Below are positions 32,501 to 45,725 of a DNA stretch of 64,000 nt, piece after piece. The notes under the pieces are model-generated. The model saw only the letters and a program-made list of their open reading frames with translations. It was not told the origin of the DNA and searched no databases. The DNA lies in assembly GCA_023101725.1 (NCBI GenBank), contig JALJCO010003942.1, positions 51,612 to 115,611 on the forward strand. The letters are read 5' to 3'. Source of the DNA: Atherinomorus stipes. Lineage: Eukaryota > Chordata > Actinopteri > Atheriniformes > Atherinidae. Every line of letters begins with the position of its first letter. The first letter of the stretch is position 1. A program made the translations under genes and the position numbers.

Positions 32501-35500
32501 ATTATTATTATTCTTATTTTTCTCTAGACAAATGAATTGCCTTTTTGGGGGCCTGAACATGCTCGAAAAGTCACCAAATTTTGGCTACCCCCCCATTTAA
32601 AATCGAAAAATTTCATAATTTGCCATTTTCGTGACCGCTCGGGCAAAACTGAGCTCTAGCGCCACCTTTTGCAAGGTCCCCAGAACTGCATGTCACCGAT
32701 TTTTACGAAACTCGGTACACTTGTTCTACATGTCGGGGCGGACAAAAAAGCCTCTTAACGTCGTGGTGCCAGGTCTACAGGAAGTCGGCCATTTTGGGTC
32801 AAAGTCGCCATTTTGGCGTTTCACTCACGTTGCATTTGCGTTAACTCCTCATAAACCGCAAATGGTACGGTCACCCCGATGGTCGTTTTGTGTTCACAAG
32901 GCATGTGGGATTTCTAGTTGTGCTCTGCATTCAGAAATCTGCAAGCGTGTGGAGGGGGCGGAGCCTGAAAGTTGACCTTCTCGCCATGAAACACGAAACT
33001 GATATAACTCTGGCATAAAACCAGATATCTGCACCAAAATTGCTACGCATGATGCCTGCCGGATGCTGAACACACCTATATGACCATTTCCGGTTTTCGC
33101 CTTAGCCCCGCCCCCTGGGGACAGGAAGTGTCACTTTTCAGTGTTTGGGGTCCAGAACTTCAATGATGAAGCCGATGGATTTGAAAGTGCTTCCAAACGT
33201 GTCAAACCCTTCCACGATGCCACAATAAAAAACTCAAGTCGATACGCCAAACGCAACCATGGCGAATATCAGCCCAACGCCATGGAAACAGGAAGTACAT
33301 GGAAATCACACAAAGAAATGTCCGATCTCCACCAAACTTGCTACAGATGATGATGGTCATCCCCTGAACTCATTCACGTGGAGATATTTCGGATATCTTT
33401 AAAAATGGCTCAATAGCGCCCCCTAGAAATCTTCAAATGATCAGCCCCGCCCACCACAATGACCCACAAGCATGAAATTTGGCACAGTGGTAGAACATAT
33501 CAGGACCTACAAAAAACCCTCTTGGACCATTTGGATTAATCCGACAGGAAGTCGGCCATTTTGAAAAAAGTGCCATTTTTCTGACGATTTCTTGATGACA
33601 TATTTGCGTTAACTCCTCAGAGACCGCTAATGGTACAGCCATCACGATGGTCTCTTTGTGTTCACAAGGCATGTGAGATTTCTAGTTGTGCTCTGCATTA
33701 AGAAATCTGTAAGCGTGTGGAGGGGGCGGAGCCTAAAAGGTGACCTTCTCGCCATGAAACACGAAACTGATATAACTCTGGCATAAAACCAGATATCTGC
33801 ACCAAAATTGCTACGCATGATGCCTGCCGGATGCTGAACACACCTATATGACCATTTCCGGTTTTCGCCTTAGCCCCGCCCCCTGGGGACAGGAAGTGTC
33901 ACTTTTCAGTGTTTGGGGTCCAGAACTTCAATGATGAAGCCGATGGATTTGAAAGTGCTTCCAAACGTGTCAAACCCTTCCACGATGCCACAATAAAAAA
34001 CTCAAGTCGATACGCCAAACGCAACCATGGCGAATATCAGCCCAACGCCATGGAAACAGGAAGTACATGGAAATGACACAAAGAAAGGTCCGATCTCCAC
34101 CAAACTTGCTACAGATGATGATGGTCATCCCCTGAACTCATTCACGTGGACATATTTTGGATATCTTTAAAAATGGCTCAATAGCGCCCCCTACAAATCT
34201 TCAAATGATCAGCCCCGCCCACCACAATGACCCACAAGCATGAAATTTGGCACACTGGTAGAACATGTCAGGACCTACAAAAAACCCTCTTGGACCATTT
34301 GGATTAATACGACAGGAAGTCGGCCATTTTGAAAAAAGTGCCATTTTTCTGACGATTTCTTGATGACATATTTGCGTTAACTCCTCAGAGACCGCTAATG
34401 GTACAGCCATCACGATGGTCTCTTTGTGTTCACAAGGCATGTGAGATTTCTAGTTGTGCTCTGCATTCAGAAATCTGTAAGCGTGTGGAGGGGGCGGAGC
34501 CTCAAAGTTGACCTTCTCGCCATGAAACACGAAACTGATATAACTCTGGCATAAAACCAGATATCTGCACCAAAATTGCTACGTATGATGCCTGCCGGAT
34601 GCTGAACACACCTATATGACCATTTCCGGTTTTCACCTTAGCCCCGCCCCCTGGGGACAGGAAGTGTTACTTTTCAGTGCTTGGGGTCCAGAACTTCATT
34701 GATGAAGCCGATGGATTTGAAAGTGCTTCCAAACGTGTCAAACCCTTCCACGATGCCACAATAAAAAACTCAAGTCGATACGCCAAACGTAACCATGGCG
34801 AATATCAGCCCAACGCCATGGAAACAGGAAGTACATGGAAATGACACAAAGAAAGGTCCGATCTCCACCAAACTTGCTACAGATGATGCTGGTCATCCCC
34901 TGAACTCATTCACGTGGAGATATTTCGGATATCTTTAAAAATGGCTCAATAGCGCCCCCTACAAATCTTCAAATGATCAGCCCCGCCCACCACAATGACC
35001 CACAAGCATGAAATTTGGCACAGTGGTAGAACCTTTCAGGACCTACAAAAAACCCTCTTGGACCATTTGGATTAATACGACAGGAAGTCGGCCATTTTGA
35101 AAAAAAGTGCCATTTTTCTGATGATTTCTTGATGACATATTTGCGTTAACTCCTCAGAGACCGCTAATGGTACAGCCATCACGATGGTCTCTTTGTGTTC
35201 ACAAGGCATGTGAGATTTCTAGTTGTGCTCTGCATTAAGAAATCTGTAAGCGTGTGGAGGGGGCGGAGCCTAAAAGGTGACCTTCTCGCCATGAAACACG
35301 AAACTGATATAACTCTGGCATAAAACCAGATATCTGCACCAAAATTGGTACGTGTGATGCTGGTCAGATGCTGAACACACCTATATGACCATTTCCGGTT
35401 TTCACCTTAGCCCCGCCCCCTCGGGACAGGAAGTGCCTGTAAATAAGACACGGATGGCCAGATCTCGACCAAACTTGGCACAGATGATGATGTTCATAAC

Positions 35501-36351
35501 CTGATCTCATTTACATGGACACATGTTCCAGAATTTTTCAATGTGGCTCTATAGCGCCCCCTACAAACCTTCAAATGATCATTTTGGGCTGACCCGATCA
35601 ACCGAAGGCCATGAAATTCAGCACACTGGTAGAACATTGCACGGATTACATGGACACGTGTTCCAGAAGTTTAAATATGGCTCTACAGCGCCCCCTACAA
35701 ACCTTCAAATGATCATTTTGGGCTGCCAGATCAACCAAAGGCCATGAAATTCAGCACACTGGTAGAACATGACACGGATTACATGGACATATGTTCCAGA
35801 ACTGTAAATGTGGCTCTATAGCGCCCCCTACAAACCTTCAAATGAGCATTTTGGGCTAACAAAACAACCGAAGTCCATGAAATTCAGCACACTGGTAGAA
35901 CATGGACACATTTTCTAGACGTTCAAATGTGGCTCTACAGCGCCCCCTACAAAGCTTCAAATGATCATTTTGGGCTACCAGAACAACCGAAGGCCATGAA
36001 ATTCAACACACTGGTAGAACATGGACAGATCTTTCAGAAATTTATATGTGGCTCGACAGCGCCCCCTGCAAACATTCAAATGATCATGTTGGCAGACCCG
36101 ATCAACCAAAGGCCATGAAATTCAGCACACTAGTACAACATGACACGGATTCCATGGATACGTGTTTCTGAAGTTTAAATGTGGCTCTACAGCGCCCCCT
36201 ACAAACCTTCAAATGATCATTCTGAGCGTACACATCAACCAAACGGCATGAAATTCAGCAAACTGGTAGAACATGACACAGACTACGCGGTGCATAGGCC
36301 TGAGCGGCGCCAGAGGTGCGAGGGCCTTCATCGCCGCTTGCGGCTTTAATT
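32501..36351. repeat. Macrosatellite unit 5 (longest, triplicated B1-C)
   Basis: A followed by three B1-C blocks (module C starts near 33433, 34201 and 34970; period 768-769 bp), then B2, six D sub-repeats and tail. The head is nearly identical to that of unit 4. Confidence 0.85.
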
Positions 36352-38524
36352 CTTATTCTTATTATTCTCCCGTCAAATGAATTGCATTTTTGGGGGCCTG
36401 AACATGCTCGAAAAGTCACCAAATTTTGGCTACCCCCCCATTTAAAATCGAAAAATTTCATAATTTGGCGTTTTCGTGACCGCTCGGGCGAAACTGCGCT
36501 CTAGCGCCACCTTTTGCAAGGTCCCCAGAACTGCATGTCACCGATTTTTACGAAACTCGGTACACTTGTTCTACATGTCGGGGCGGACAAAAAAGCCTCT
36601 TAACGTCGTGGTGCCAGGTCTACAGGAAGTCGGCCATTTTGGGTCAAAGTCGCCATTTTGGCGTTTCACTCACGTCGCATTTGCGTTAACTCCTCATAAA
36701 CTGCAAATGGTACAGTCATCCCGATGGTCTCTTTGTGTTCAGAAGGCATGTGAGATTTCTAGTTGTGCTCTGCATTCAGAAATCTGCAAGCGTGTGGAGG
36801 GGGCGGAGCCTGAAAGTTGACCTTCTCGCCATGAAACACGAAACTGATATAACTCGGGCATAAAACCAGATATCTGCACCAAAATTGCTACGTATGATGC
36901 TGGTCAGATGCTGAATACACCTATATGACCATTTCCGGTTTTCGCCTTAGCCCCGCCCCCTGGCGACAGGAAGTGTCACTTTTCAGTGTTTGGGGTCCAG
37001 AACTTCAATGATGAAGCCGATGGATTTGAAAGTGCTTCCAAACGTGTCAAACCCTTCCATGATGCCACAATAAAAAACTCAAGTCGATACGCCAAACGCA
37101 ACCATGGCGAATATCAGCCCAACGCCATGGAAACAGGAAGTACATGGAAATGACACAAAGAAAGGTCCGATCTCCACCAAACTTGCTACAGATGATGATG
37201 GTCATCCCCTGAACTCATTCACGTGGAGATATTTCGGATATCTTTAAAAATGGCTCAATAGCGCCCCCTACAAATCTTCAAATGATCAGCCCCGCCCACC
37301 ACAATGACCCACAAGCATGAAATTTGGCACAGTGGTAGAACATGTCAGGACCTACAAAAAACCCTCTTGGACCATTTGGATTAATCCGACAGGAAGTCGG
37401 CCATTTTGAAAAAATTGTCATTTTTCGGACGATTTCTTGATGACATATTTGCGTTAACTCCTCAGAGACCGCTAATGGTACAGCCATCACGATGGTCTCT
37501 TTGTGTTCACAAGGCATGTGGGATTTCTAGTTGTGCTCTGCATTAAGAAATCTGCAAGGGTGTGGAGGGGGCGGAGCCTCACAGTTGGCCTTCTCGCCAT
37601 GAAACACGAAACTCATATAACTCTGGCATAAAACCAGATATCTGCACCAAACTTGGTACGTATGATGCCGGTCAGATGCTGAACACACCTAGATGACCAT
37701 TTCCGGTTTTCACCTTGGCCCCGCCCCCTCGGGACAGGAAGTGCCTGTAAATAAGACATGGATGGCCAGATCTCTACCAAACATGGCACAGATGATGATG
37801 TTCATAACCTGATGTCATTTACATGGACACATGTTACAGAATTTTTACTGTGGCTCGACAGCGCCCCCTACAAACCTTCAAATGATCATTTTGGCCTACC
37901 AGATCAACCGAAGGCCATGAAATTCAGCACACTGGTAGAACATTGCACGGATTACATGGACACGTGTTCTACAAGTTTAAATATGGCTCTACAGCGCCCC
38001 CTACAAACCTTCAAATGAGCATTTTGGGCTAACAAAACAACCGAAGTCCATGAAATTCAGCACACTGGTAGAACATGGACACATTTTCTAGATGTTCAAA
38101 TGTGGCTCTACAGCGCCCCCTACAAAGCTTCAAATGATCATTTTGGGCTACCACAACAACCGAAGGCCATGAAATTCAACACACTGGTAGAACATGGACA
38201 GATCTTTCAGAAATTTATATGTGGCTCGACAGCGCCCCCTGCAAACATTCAAATGATCATGTTGGCCAACCCGATCAACCAAAGGCCATGAAATTCAGCA
38301 CACTAGTAGAACATGACACGGATTCCATGGATACGTGTTCCTGAAGTTAAAATGTGGCTCTACAGCGCCCCCTACAAACCTTTAAATGATCATTCTGAGC
38401 TAACACATCAACCAAACGCCATGAAATTCGGCACACTGGTAGAACATGACACGGACTACGCGGTGCATAGGCCTGAGCGGCGCCAGAGGTGCGAGGGCCT
38501 TCATCGCCGCTTGCGGCTTTAATT
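36352..38524. repeat. Macrosatellite unit 6
   Basis: A-B1-C-B2-D(5)-tail, 2.17 kb, preceded by TTCTTATTCTT rather than a cap. Confidence 0.85.
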
Positions 38525-40332
38525 CTTATTATTATTATTCTTATTCTCCCGTCAAATGAATTGCATTTTTGGGGGCCTGAACATGCTCAAAAAGTCACCA
38601 AATTTTGGCTACCCCCCCAGAGGAATGTGTAAAATTTCGTATTTTGGCGTTTTCGTGACCGCTCGGGCAAAATTGCGCTCTAGCGCCACCTTTTGGAAGA
38701 GCCCCAGAACTGCATGTCACCGATCTTTACGAAATTCGGTACACTTGTTCTACATGTCGGGGCGGACAAAAAAGCCTCTTAACGTCGTGGTGCCAGGTCT
38801 ACAGGAAGTCGGCCATTTTGGGTCAAAGTCGCCATTTTGGCGTTTCACTCACGTCGCATTTGCGTTAACTCCTCAAAAACCGCAAATGGTACGGTCACCC
38901 CGATGGTCTTTTTGTGTTCAGAAGGCATGTGAGATTTCTAGTTGTGCTCTGCATTCAGAAATCTGCAAGCGTGTGGAGGGGGCGGAGCCTGAAAGTTGAC
39001 CTTCTCGCCATGAAACACGAAACTGATATAACTCTGGCATAAAACCAGATATCTGCACCAAAATTGCTACGTATGATGCCTGCCGGATGCTGAACACACC
39101 TATATGACCATTTCCGGTTTTCGCCTTAGCCCCGCCCCCTAGCGACAGGAAGTGTCACTTTTCAGTGTTTGGGGTCCAGAACTTCAATGATGAAGCCGAT
39201 GGATTTGAAAGTGCTTCCAAACGTGTCAAACCCTTCCACGATGCCACAATAAAAAACTCAAGTCGATACGCCAAACGCAACCATGGCGAATATCAGCCCA
39301 ACGCCATGGAAACAGGAAGTACATGGAAATGACACAAAGAAAGGTCCGATCTCCACCAAACTTGCTACAGATGATGATGGTCATCCCCTGAACTCATTCA
39401 CGTGGAGATATTTCGGATATCTTTAAAAATGGCTCAATAGCGCCCCCTACAAATCTTCAAATGATCAGCCCCGCCCACCACAATGACCCACAAGCATGAA
39501 ATTTGGCACAGTGGTAGAACATGTCAGGACCTACAAAAAACCCTCTTGGACCATTTGGATTAATACGACAGGAAGTCGGCCATTTTGAAAAAAAGTGCCA
39601 TTTTTCTGACGATTTCTTGATGACATATTTGCGTTAACTCCTCAGAGACCGCTAATGGTACAGCCATCACGATGGTCTCTTTGTGTTCACAAGGCATGTG
39701 AGATTTCTAGTTGTGCTCTGCATTCAGAAATCTGGAAGCGTGTGGAGGGGGCGGAGCCTAAATGTGACCTTCTCGCCATGAAACACGACACTCATATAAC
39801 TCTGGCATAAAACCAGATATCTGCACCAAAATTGGTACGTGTGATGCTGGTCAGATGCTGAACACACCTATATGACCATTTCCGGTTTTCTCCTTAGCCC
39901 CGCCCCCTCCGGACAGGAAGTGCCTGTAAATAAGACACGGATGGCCAGATCTCGATCAAACTTGGCACAGATGATGATGTTCATAACCTGATCTCATTTA
40001 CATGGACACATGTTCCAGAATTTTTAATGTGGCTCTACAGCGCCCCCTACAAACCTTCTAATGATCATTTAGGCCTACCAGATCAACCGAAGACCATGAA
40101 ATTCAGCACACTGGTAGAACATGACAAGGATTACATGGATACGTGTTCCTGAAGTTTAAATGTGGCTCTACAGCGCCCCCTACAAAGCTTCAAATGATCA
40201 TTTTGAGCTACCACATCAACCAAACGCCATGAAATTTGGCACACTGGCAGAACATGACACAGACTACGGGGTGCATAGGCCTGAGCGGCGCCAGAGGTGC
40301 GAGGGCCTTCATCGCCGCTTGCGGCTTTAATT
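38525..40332. repeat. Macrosatellite unit 7
   Basis: A-B1-C-B2-D(2)-tail, 1.81 kb. Head variant AGAGGAATGTG replaces the usual ATTTAAAATCG, shared with unit 16. Confidence 0.85.
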
Positions 40333-42067
40333 CTTCTTATTAGGCCCGAGCACCGAAGGCGGTGCGAAGGCCTATTGTATCTCTAGCGTTTTTTCTTATT
40401 CTTATTATTCTTCTTCCGTCAATATGATTTGCATTTTTGGGGGCCTGAACATGCTCAAAAACTCACCAAATTTTGGCTACCCCCCCAAAGGAATCTGAAA
40501 AATTTCGTATTTTGGCGTTTTCGTGACCGCTCGGGCAAAACTGCGCTCTAGCGCCACCTTTTGTAAGAGCCCCAGAACTGCATGTCACCGATCTTTACGA
40601 AATTCGGTACACTTGTTCTACATGTCGGGGCGGACAAAAAAGCCTCTTAACGTCGTGGTGCCAGGTCTACAGGAAGTCGGCCATTTTGGGTCAAAGTCGC
40701 CATTTTGGCGTTTCACTCACGTCGCATTTGCGTTAACTCCTCATAAACCGCAAATGGTACGGTCACCCCGATGGTCTCTTTGTGTTCAGAAGGCATGTGA
40801 GATTTCTAGTTGTGCTCTGCATTCAGAAATCTGCAAGCGTGTGGAGGGGGCGGAGCCTGAAAGTTGACCTTCTCGCCATGAAACACGAAACTGATATAAC
40901 TCTGGCATAAAACCAGATATCTGCACCAAAATTGCTACGCATGATGCCGGCCGGATGCTGAACACACCTATATGACCATTTCCGGTTTTCGCCTTAGCCC
41001 CGCCCCCTGGGGACAGGAAGTGTCACTTTTCAGTGTTTGGGGTCCAGAACTTCAATGATGAAGCCGATGGATTTGAAAGTGCTTCCAAACGTGTCAAACC
41101 CTTCCATGATGCCACAATAAAAAACTCAAGTCGATACGCCAAACGCAACCATGGCGAATATCAGCCCAACGCCATGGAAACAGGAAGTACATGGAAATGA
41201 CACAGAGAAAGGTCCGATCTCCACCAAACTTGCTACAGATGATGATGGTCATCCCCTGAACTCATTCACGTGGAGATATTTTGGATATCTTTAAAAATGG
41301 CTCAATAGCGCCCCCTAGAAATCTTCAAATGATCAGCCCCGCCCACCACAATGACCCACAAGCATGAAATTTGGCACAGTGGTAGAACATGTCAGGACCT
41401 ACAAAAAACCCTCTTGGACCATTTGGATTAATACGACAGGAAGTCGGCCATTTTGAAAAAATTGCCATTTTTCTGACGATTTCTTGATGACATATTTGCG
41501 TTAACTCCTCAGAGACCGCTAATGGTACAGCCATCACGATGGTCTCTTTGTGTTCACAAGGCATGTGAGATTTCTAGTTGTGCTCTGCATTAAGAAATCT
41601 GTAAGCGTGTGGAGGGGGCGGAGCCTAAAAGGTGACCTTCTCGCCATGAAACACGAAACTCATATAACTCTGGCATAAAACCAGATATCTGCACCAAACT
41701 TGGTACGTGTGATGCTGGTCAGATGCTGAACACACCTATATGACCATTTCCGGTTTTCACCTTAGCCCCGCCCCCTCCGGACAGGAAGTGCCTGTAAATA
41801 AGACACGGATGGCCAGATCTTGACCAAACTTTGCACAGATGATGATGTTCATAACCTGATGTAATTTACATGGACATATGTTCCAGAATTTTTACTGTGG
41901 CTCGACGGCGCCCCCTACAAACCTTCAAATGATGATTCTGTGCTTCCACATCAACCAAACGCCATGAAATTTGGCACACTGGTAGAACATGACACGGACT
42001 ACGCGGTGCATAGGCCGGAGCGGCGCCAGAGGTGCGAGGGCCTTCATCGCCGCTTGCGGCTTTAATT
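40333..42067. repeat. Macrosatellite unit 8, one cap
   Basis: Cap at 40341-40374, A-B1-C-B2 with a single D-type segment, tail. 1.74 kb, the shortest of the full A-B1-C-B2 class. Confidence 0.85.
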
Positions 42068-43929
42068 CTTCTTATTAGGCCCGAGCACCGAAGGCGGTGC
42101 GAAGGCCTATTGAAACTCTAGCGTTTATTCCGGATTATTATTCTTCTCTCAAATGAATTGCATTTTTGGGGGCCTGAACATGCTTGAAAAGTCACCAAAT
42201 TTTGGCTACCCCCCCATGAGAATCTGAAAAATTTCGTATTTTTGCGTTTTCGTGACCGCTCGGGCAAAACTGCGCTCTAGCGCCACCTTTTGTAAAGTCC
42301 CCAGAACTGCATGTCACCGATCTTTACGAAATTCGGTACACTTGTTCTACATGTCGGGGCGGACAAAAAAGCCTCTTAACGTCGTGGTGCCAGGTCTACA
42401 GGAAGTCGGCCATTTTGGGTCAAAGTCGCCATTTTGGCGTTTCACTCACGTCGCATTTGCGTTAACTCCTCATAAACCGCAAATGGTACGGTCATCCCGA
42501 TGGTCTCTTTGTGTTCAGAAGGCATGTGAGATTTCTAGTTGTGCTCTGCATTCAGAAATCTGCAAGCGTGTGGAGGGGGCGGAGCCTGAAAGTTGACCTT
42601 CTCGCCATGAAACACGAAACTGATATAACTCTGGCATAAAACCAGATATCTGCACCAAAATTGCTACGCATGATGCCGGCCGGATGTTGAACACACCTAT
42701 ATGACCATTTCCGGTTTTCGCCTTAGCCCCGCCCCCTGGGGACAGGAAGTGTCACTTTTCAGTGTTTGGGGACCAGAACTTCAATGATGAAGCCGATGGA
42801 TTTGAAAGTGCTTCCAAACGTGTCAAACCCTTCCACGATGCCACAATAAAAAACTCAAGTCGATACGCCAAACGCAACCATGGCGAATATCAGCCCAACG
42901 CCATGGAAACAGGAAGTACATGGAAATGACACAAAGAAAGGTCCGATCTCCACCAAACTTGCTACAGATGATGATGGTCATGCCCTGAACTCATTCACGT
43001 GGAGATATTTTGGATATCTTTAAAAATGGCTCAATAGCGCCCCCTACAAATCTTCAAATGATCAGCCCCGCCCACCACAATGACCCACAAGCATGAAATT
43101 TGGCACAGTGGTAGAACATATCAGGACCTACAAAAAACCCTCTTGGACCATTTGGATTAATACGACAGGAAGTCGGCCATTTTGAAAAAAGTGCCATTTT
43201 TCGGACGATTTCTTGATGACATATTTGCGTTAACTCCTCAGAGACCGCTAATGGTACAGCCATCACGATGGTCTCTTTGTGTTCACAAGACATGTGGGAT
43301 TTCTAGTTGTGCTCTGCATTAAGAAAACTGTAAGCGTGTGGAGGGGGCGGAGCCTAAAAGGTGACCTTCTCGCCATGAAACACGAAACTCATATAACTCG
43401 GGCATAAAACCAGATATCTGCACCAAACTTGGTACGTATGATGCCGGTCAGATGCTGAACACACCTACATGACCATTTCCGGTTTTCACCTTGGCCCCGC
43501 CCCCTCGGGACAGGAAGTGCCTGTAAATAAGACATGGATGGCCAGATCTCTACCAAACTTGGCACAGATGATGATGTTCATAACCTGATCTCATATACAT
43601 TGACACATGTTCCTGAAGTTTAAAGGTGGCTCTACAGCGCCCCCTACAAACCTTTAAATGATCATTTTGGGCTACCAGATCAACAAAATGCCATGAAATT
43701 CAGCACACTGGTAGAATATGATACAGATTACATGGACACGTGTTCCTGAAGTTTAAAGGTGGCTCTAGAGCGCCCCCTACAAAGCTTCAAATGATCATTT
43801 TGAGCTCCCACATCAACCAAACGCCGTGAAATTCGGCACACTGGTAGAACATGACACAGACTACGCGGTGCATAGGCCGGAGCGGCGCCAGAGGTGCGAG
43901 GGCCTTCATCGCCGCTTGCGGCTTTAATT
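42068..43929. repeat. Macrosatellite unit 9, one cap
   Basis: Cap at 42076-42109, A-B1-C-B2-D(2)-tail. Its last ~650 bp is almost identical to the last part of unit 10, including AGAAAACTG and CGCCGTGAAATTCGG variants. Confidence 0.85.
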
Positions 43930-45725
43930 ATTATAGTTCTTCTCTCAAATGAATTGGATTTTTGGGGGCCTGAACATGCTCAAAAAGTCCCCAAATTTTG
44001 CCTACCCCCCCAGACGAATCTGAAAAATTTCGTATTTTGGCGTTTTCGTGACCGCTCGGGCAAAATTGCGCGAGAGCGCCACCTTTTGTAAAGTCCCCAG
44101 AACTGCATGTCACCGATTTTTACGAAACTCGGTACACTTGTTCTACATGTCGGGGCGGACAAAAAAGCCTCTTAACGTCGTGGTGCCAGGTCTACAGGAA
44201 GTCGGCCATTTTGGGTCAAAGTCGCCATTTTGGCGTTTCACTCACGTCGCATTTGCGTTAACTCCTCACAAACCGCAAATGGTACGGTCATCCCGATGGT
44301 CTCTTTGTGTTCAGAAGGCATGTGGGATTTCTAGTTGTGCTCTGCATTCAGAAATCTGCAAGCGTGTGGAGGGGGCGGAGCCTTCAAGTTGACCTTCTCG
44401 CCATGAAACACGAAACTGATATAACTCGAGCATAAAACCAGATATCTGCACCAAAATTGGTAGGTATAATGCCTGCCGGATGCTGAACACACCTATAGGA
44501 CCATTTCCGGTTTTCGCCTTAGCCCCGCCCCCTGGTGACAGGAAGTGTCACTTTTCAGTGCTTGGGGTCCAGAACTTCATTGATGAAGCCGATGGATTTG
44601 AAAGTGCTTCCAAACGTGTCAAACCCTTCCACGATGCCACAATAAAAAACTCAAGTCGTTACGCCAAACGTAACCATGGCAAATATCAACCCAACGCCAT
44701 GGAAACAGGAAGTACATGGAAATGACACAGAGAAAGGTCCGATCTCCACCAAAATTGCTACAGATGATGATGGTCATCCCCTGAACTCATTCACGTGGAG
44801 ATATTTCGGAAATCTTTAAAAATGGCTCAATAGCGCCCCCTACAAATCTTCAAATGATCAGCCCCGCCCACCACAATGACCCACAAGCATGAAATTTGGC
44901 ACAGTGGTAGAACATGTCAGGACCTACAAAAAACCCTCTTGGACCATTTTGATTAATATGACAGGAAGTCAGCCATTTTGAAAAAAGTGCCATTTTTCAG
45001 ACGATTTCTTGATGACATATTTGCGTTAACTCCTCAGAGACCGCTAATGGTACAGCCATCACGATGGTCTCTTTGTGTTCACAAGACATGTGGGATTTCT
45101 AGTTGTGCTCTGCATTAAGAAAACTGTAAGCGTGTGGAGGGGGCGGAGCCTAAAAGGTGACCTTCTCGCCATGAAACACGAAACTCATATAACTCGGGCA
45201 TAAAACCAGATATCTGCACCAAACTTGGTACGTATGATGCCGGTCAGATGCTGAACACACCTACATGACCATTTCCGGTTTTCACCTTGGCCCCGCCCCC
45301 TCGGGACAGGAAGTGCCTGTAAATAAGACATGGATGGCCAGATCTCTACCAAACTTGGCACAGATGATGATGTTCATAACCTGATCTCATATACATTGAC
45401 ACATGTTCCTGAAGTTTAAAGGTGGCTCTACAGCGCCCCCTACAAACCTTTAAATGATCATTTTGGGCTACCAGATCAACAAAATGCCATGAAATTCAGC
45501 ACACTGGTAGAATATGATACAGATTACATGGACACGTGTTCCTGAAGTTTAAAGGTGGCTCTAGAGCGCCCCCTACAAAGCTTCAAATGATCATTTTGAG
45601 CTCCCACATCAACCAAACGCCGTGAAATTCGGCACACTGGTAGAACATGACACAGACTACGCGGTGCATAGGCCGGAGCGGCGCCAGAGGTGCGAGGGCC
45701 TTCATCGCCGCTTGCGGCTTTAATT
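43930..45725. repeat. Macrosatellite unit 10
   Basis: A variant with GCGCGAGAGCGCC in place of GCGCTCTAGCGCC, B1-C-B2-D(2)-tail, 1.80 kb. Adjacent near-duplicate of the unit 9 tail and unit 11 head. Confidence 0.85.
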
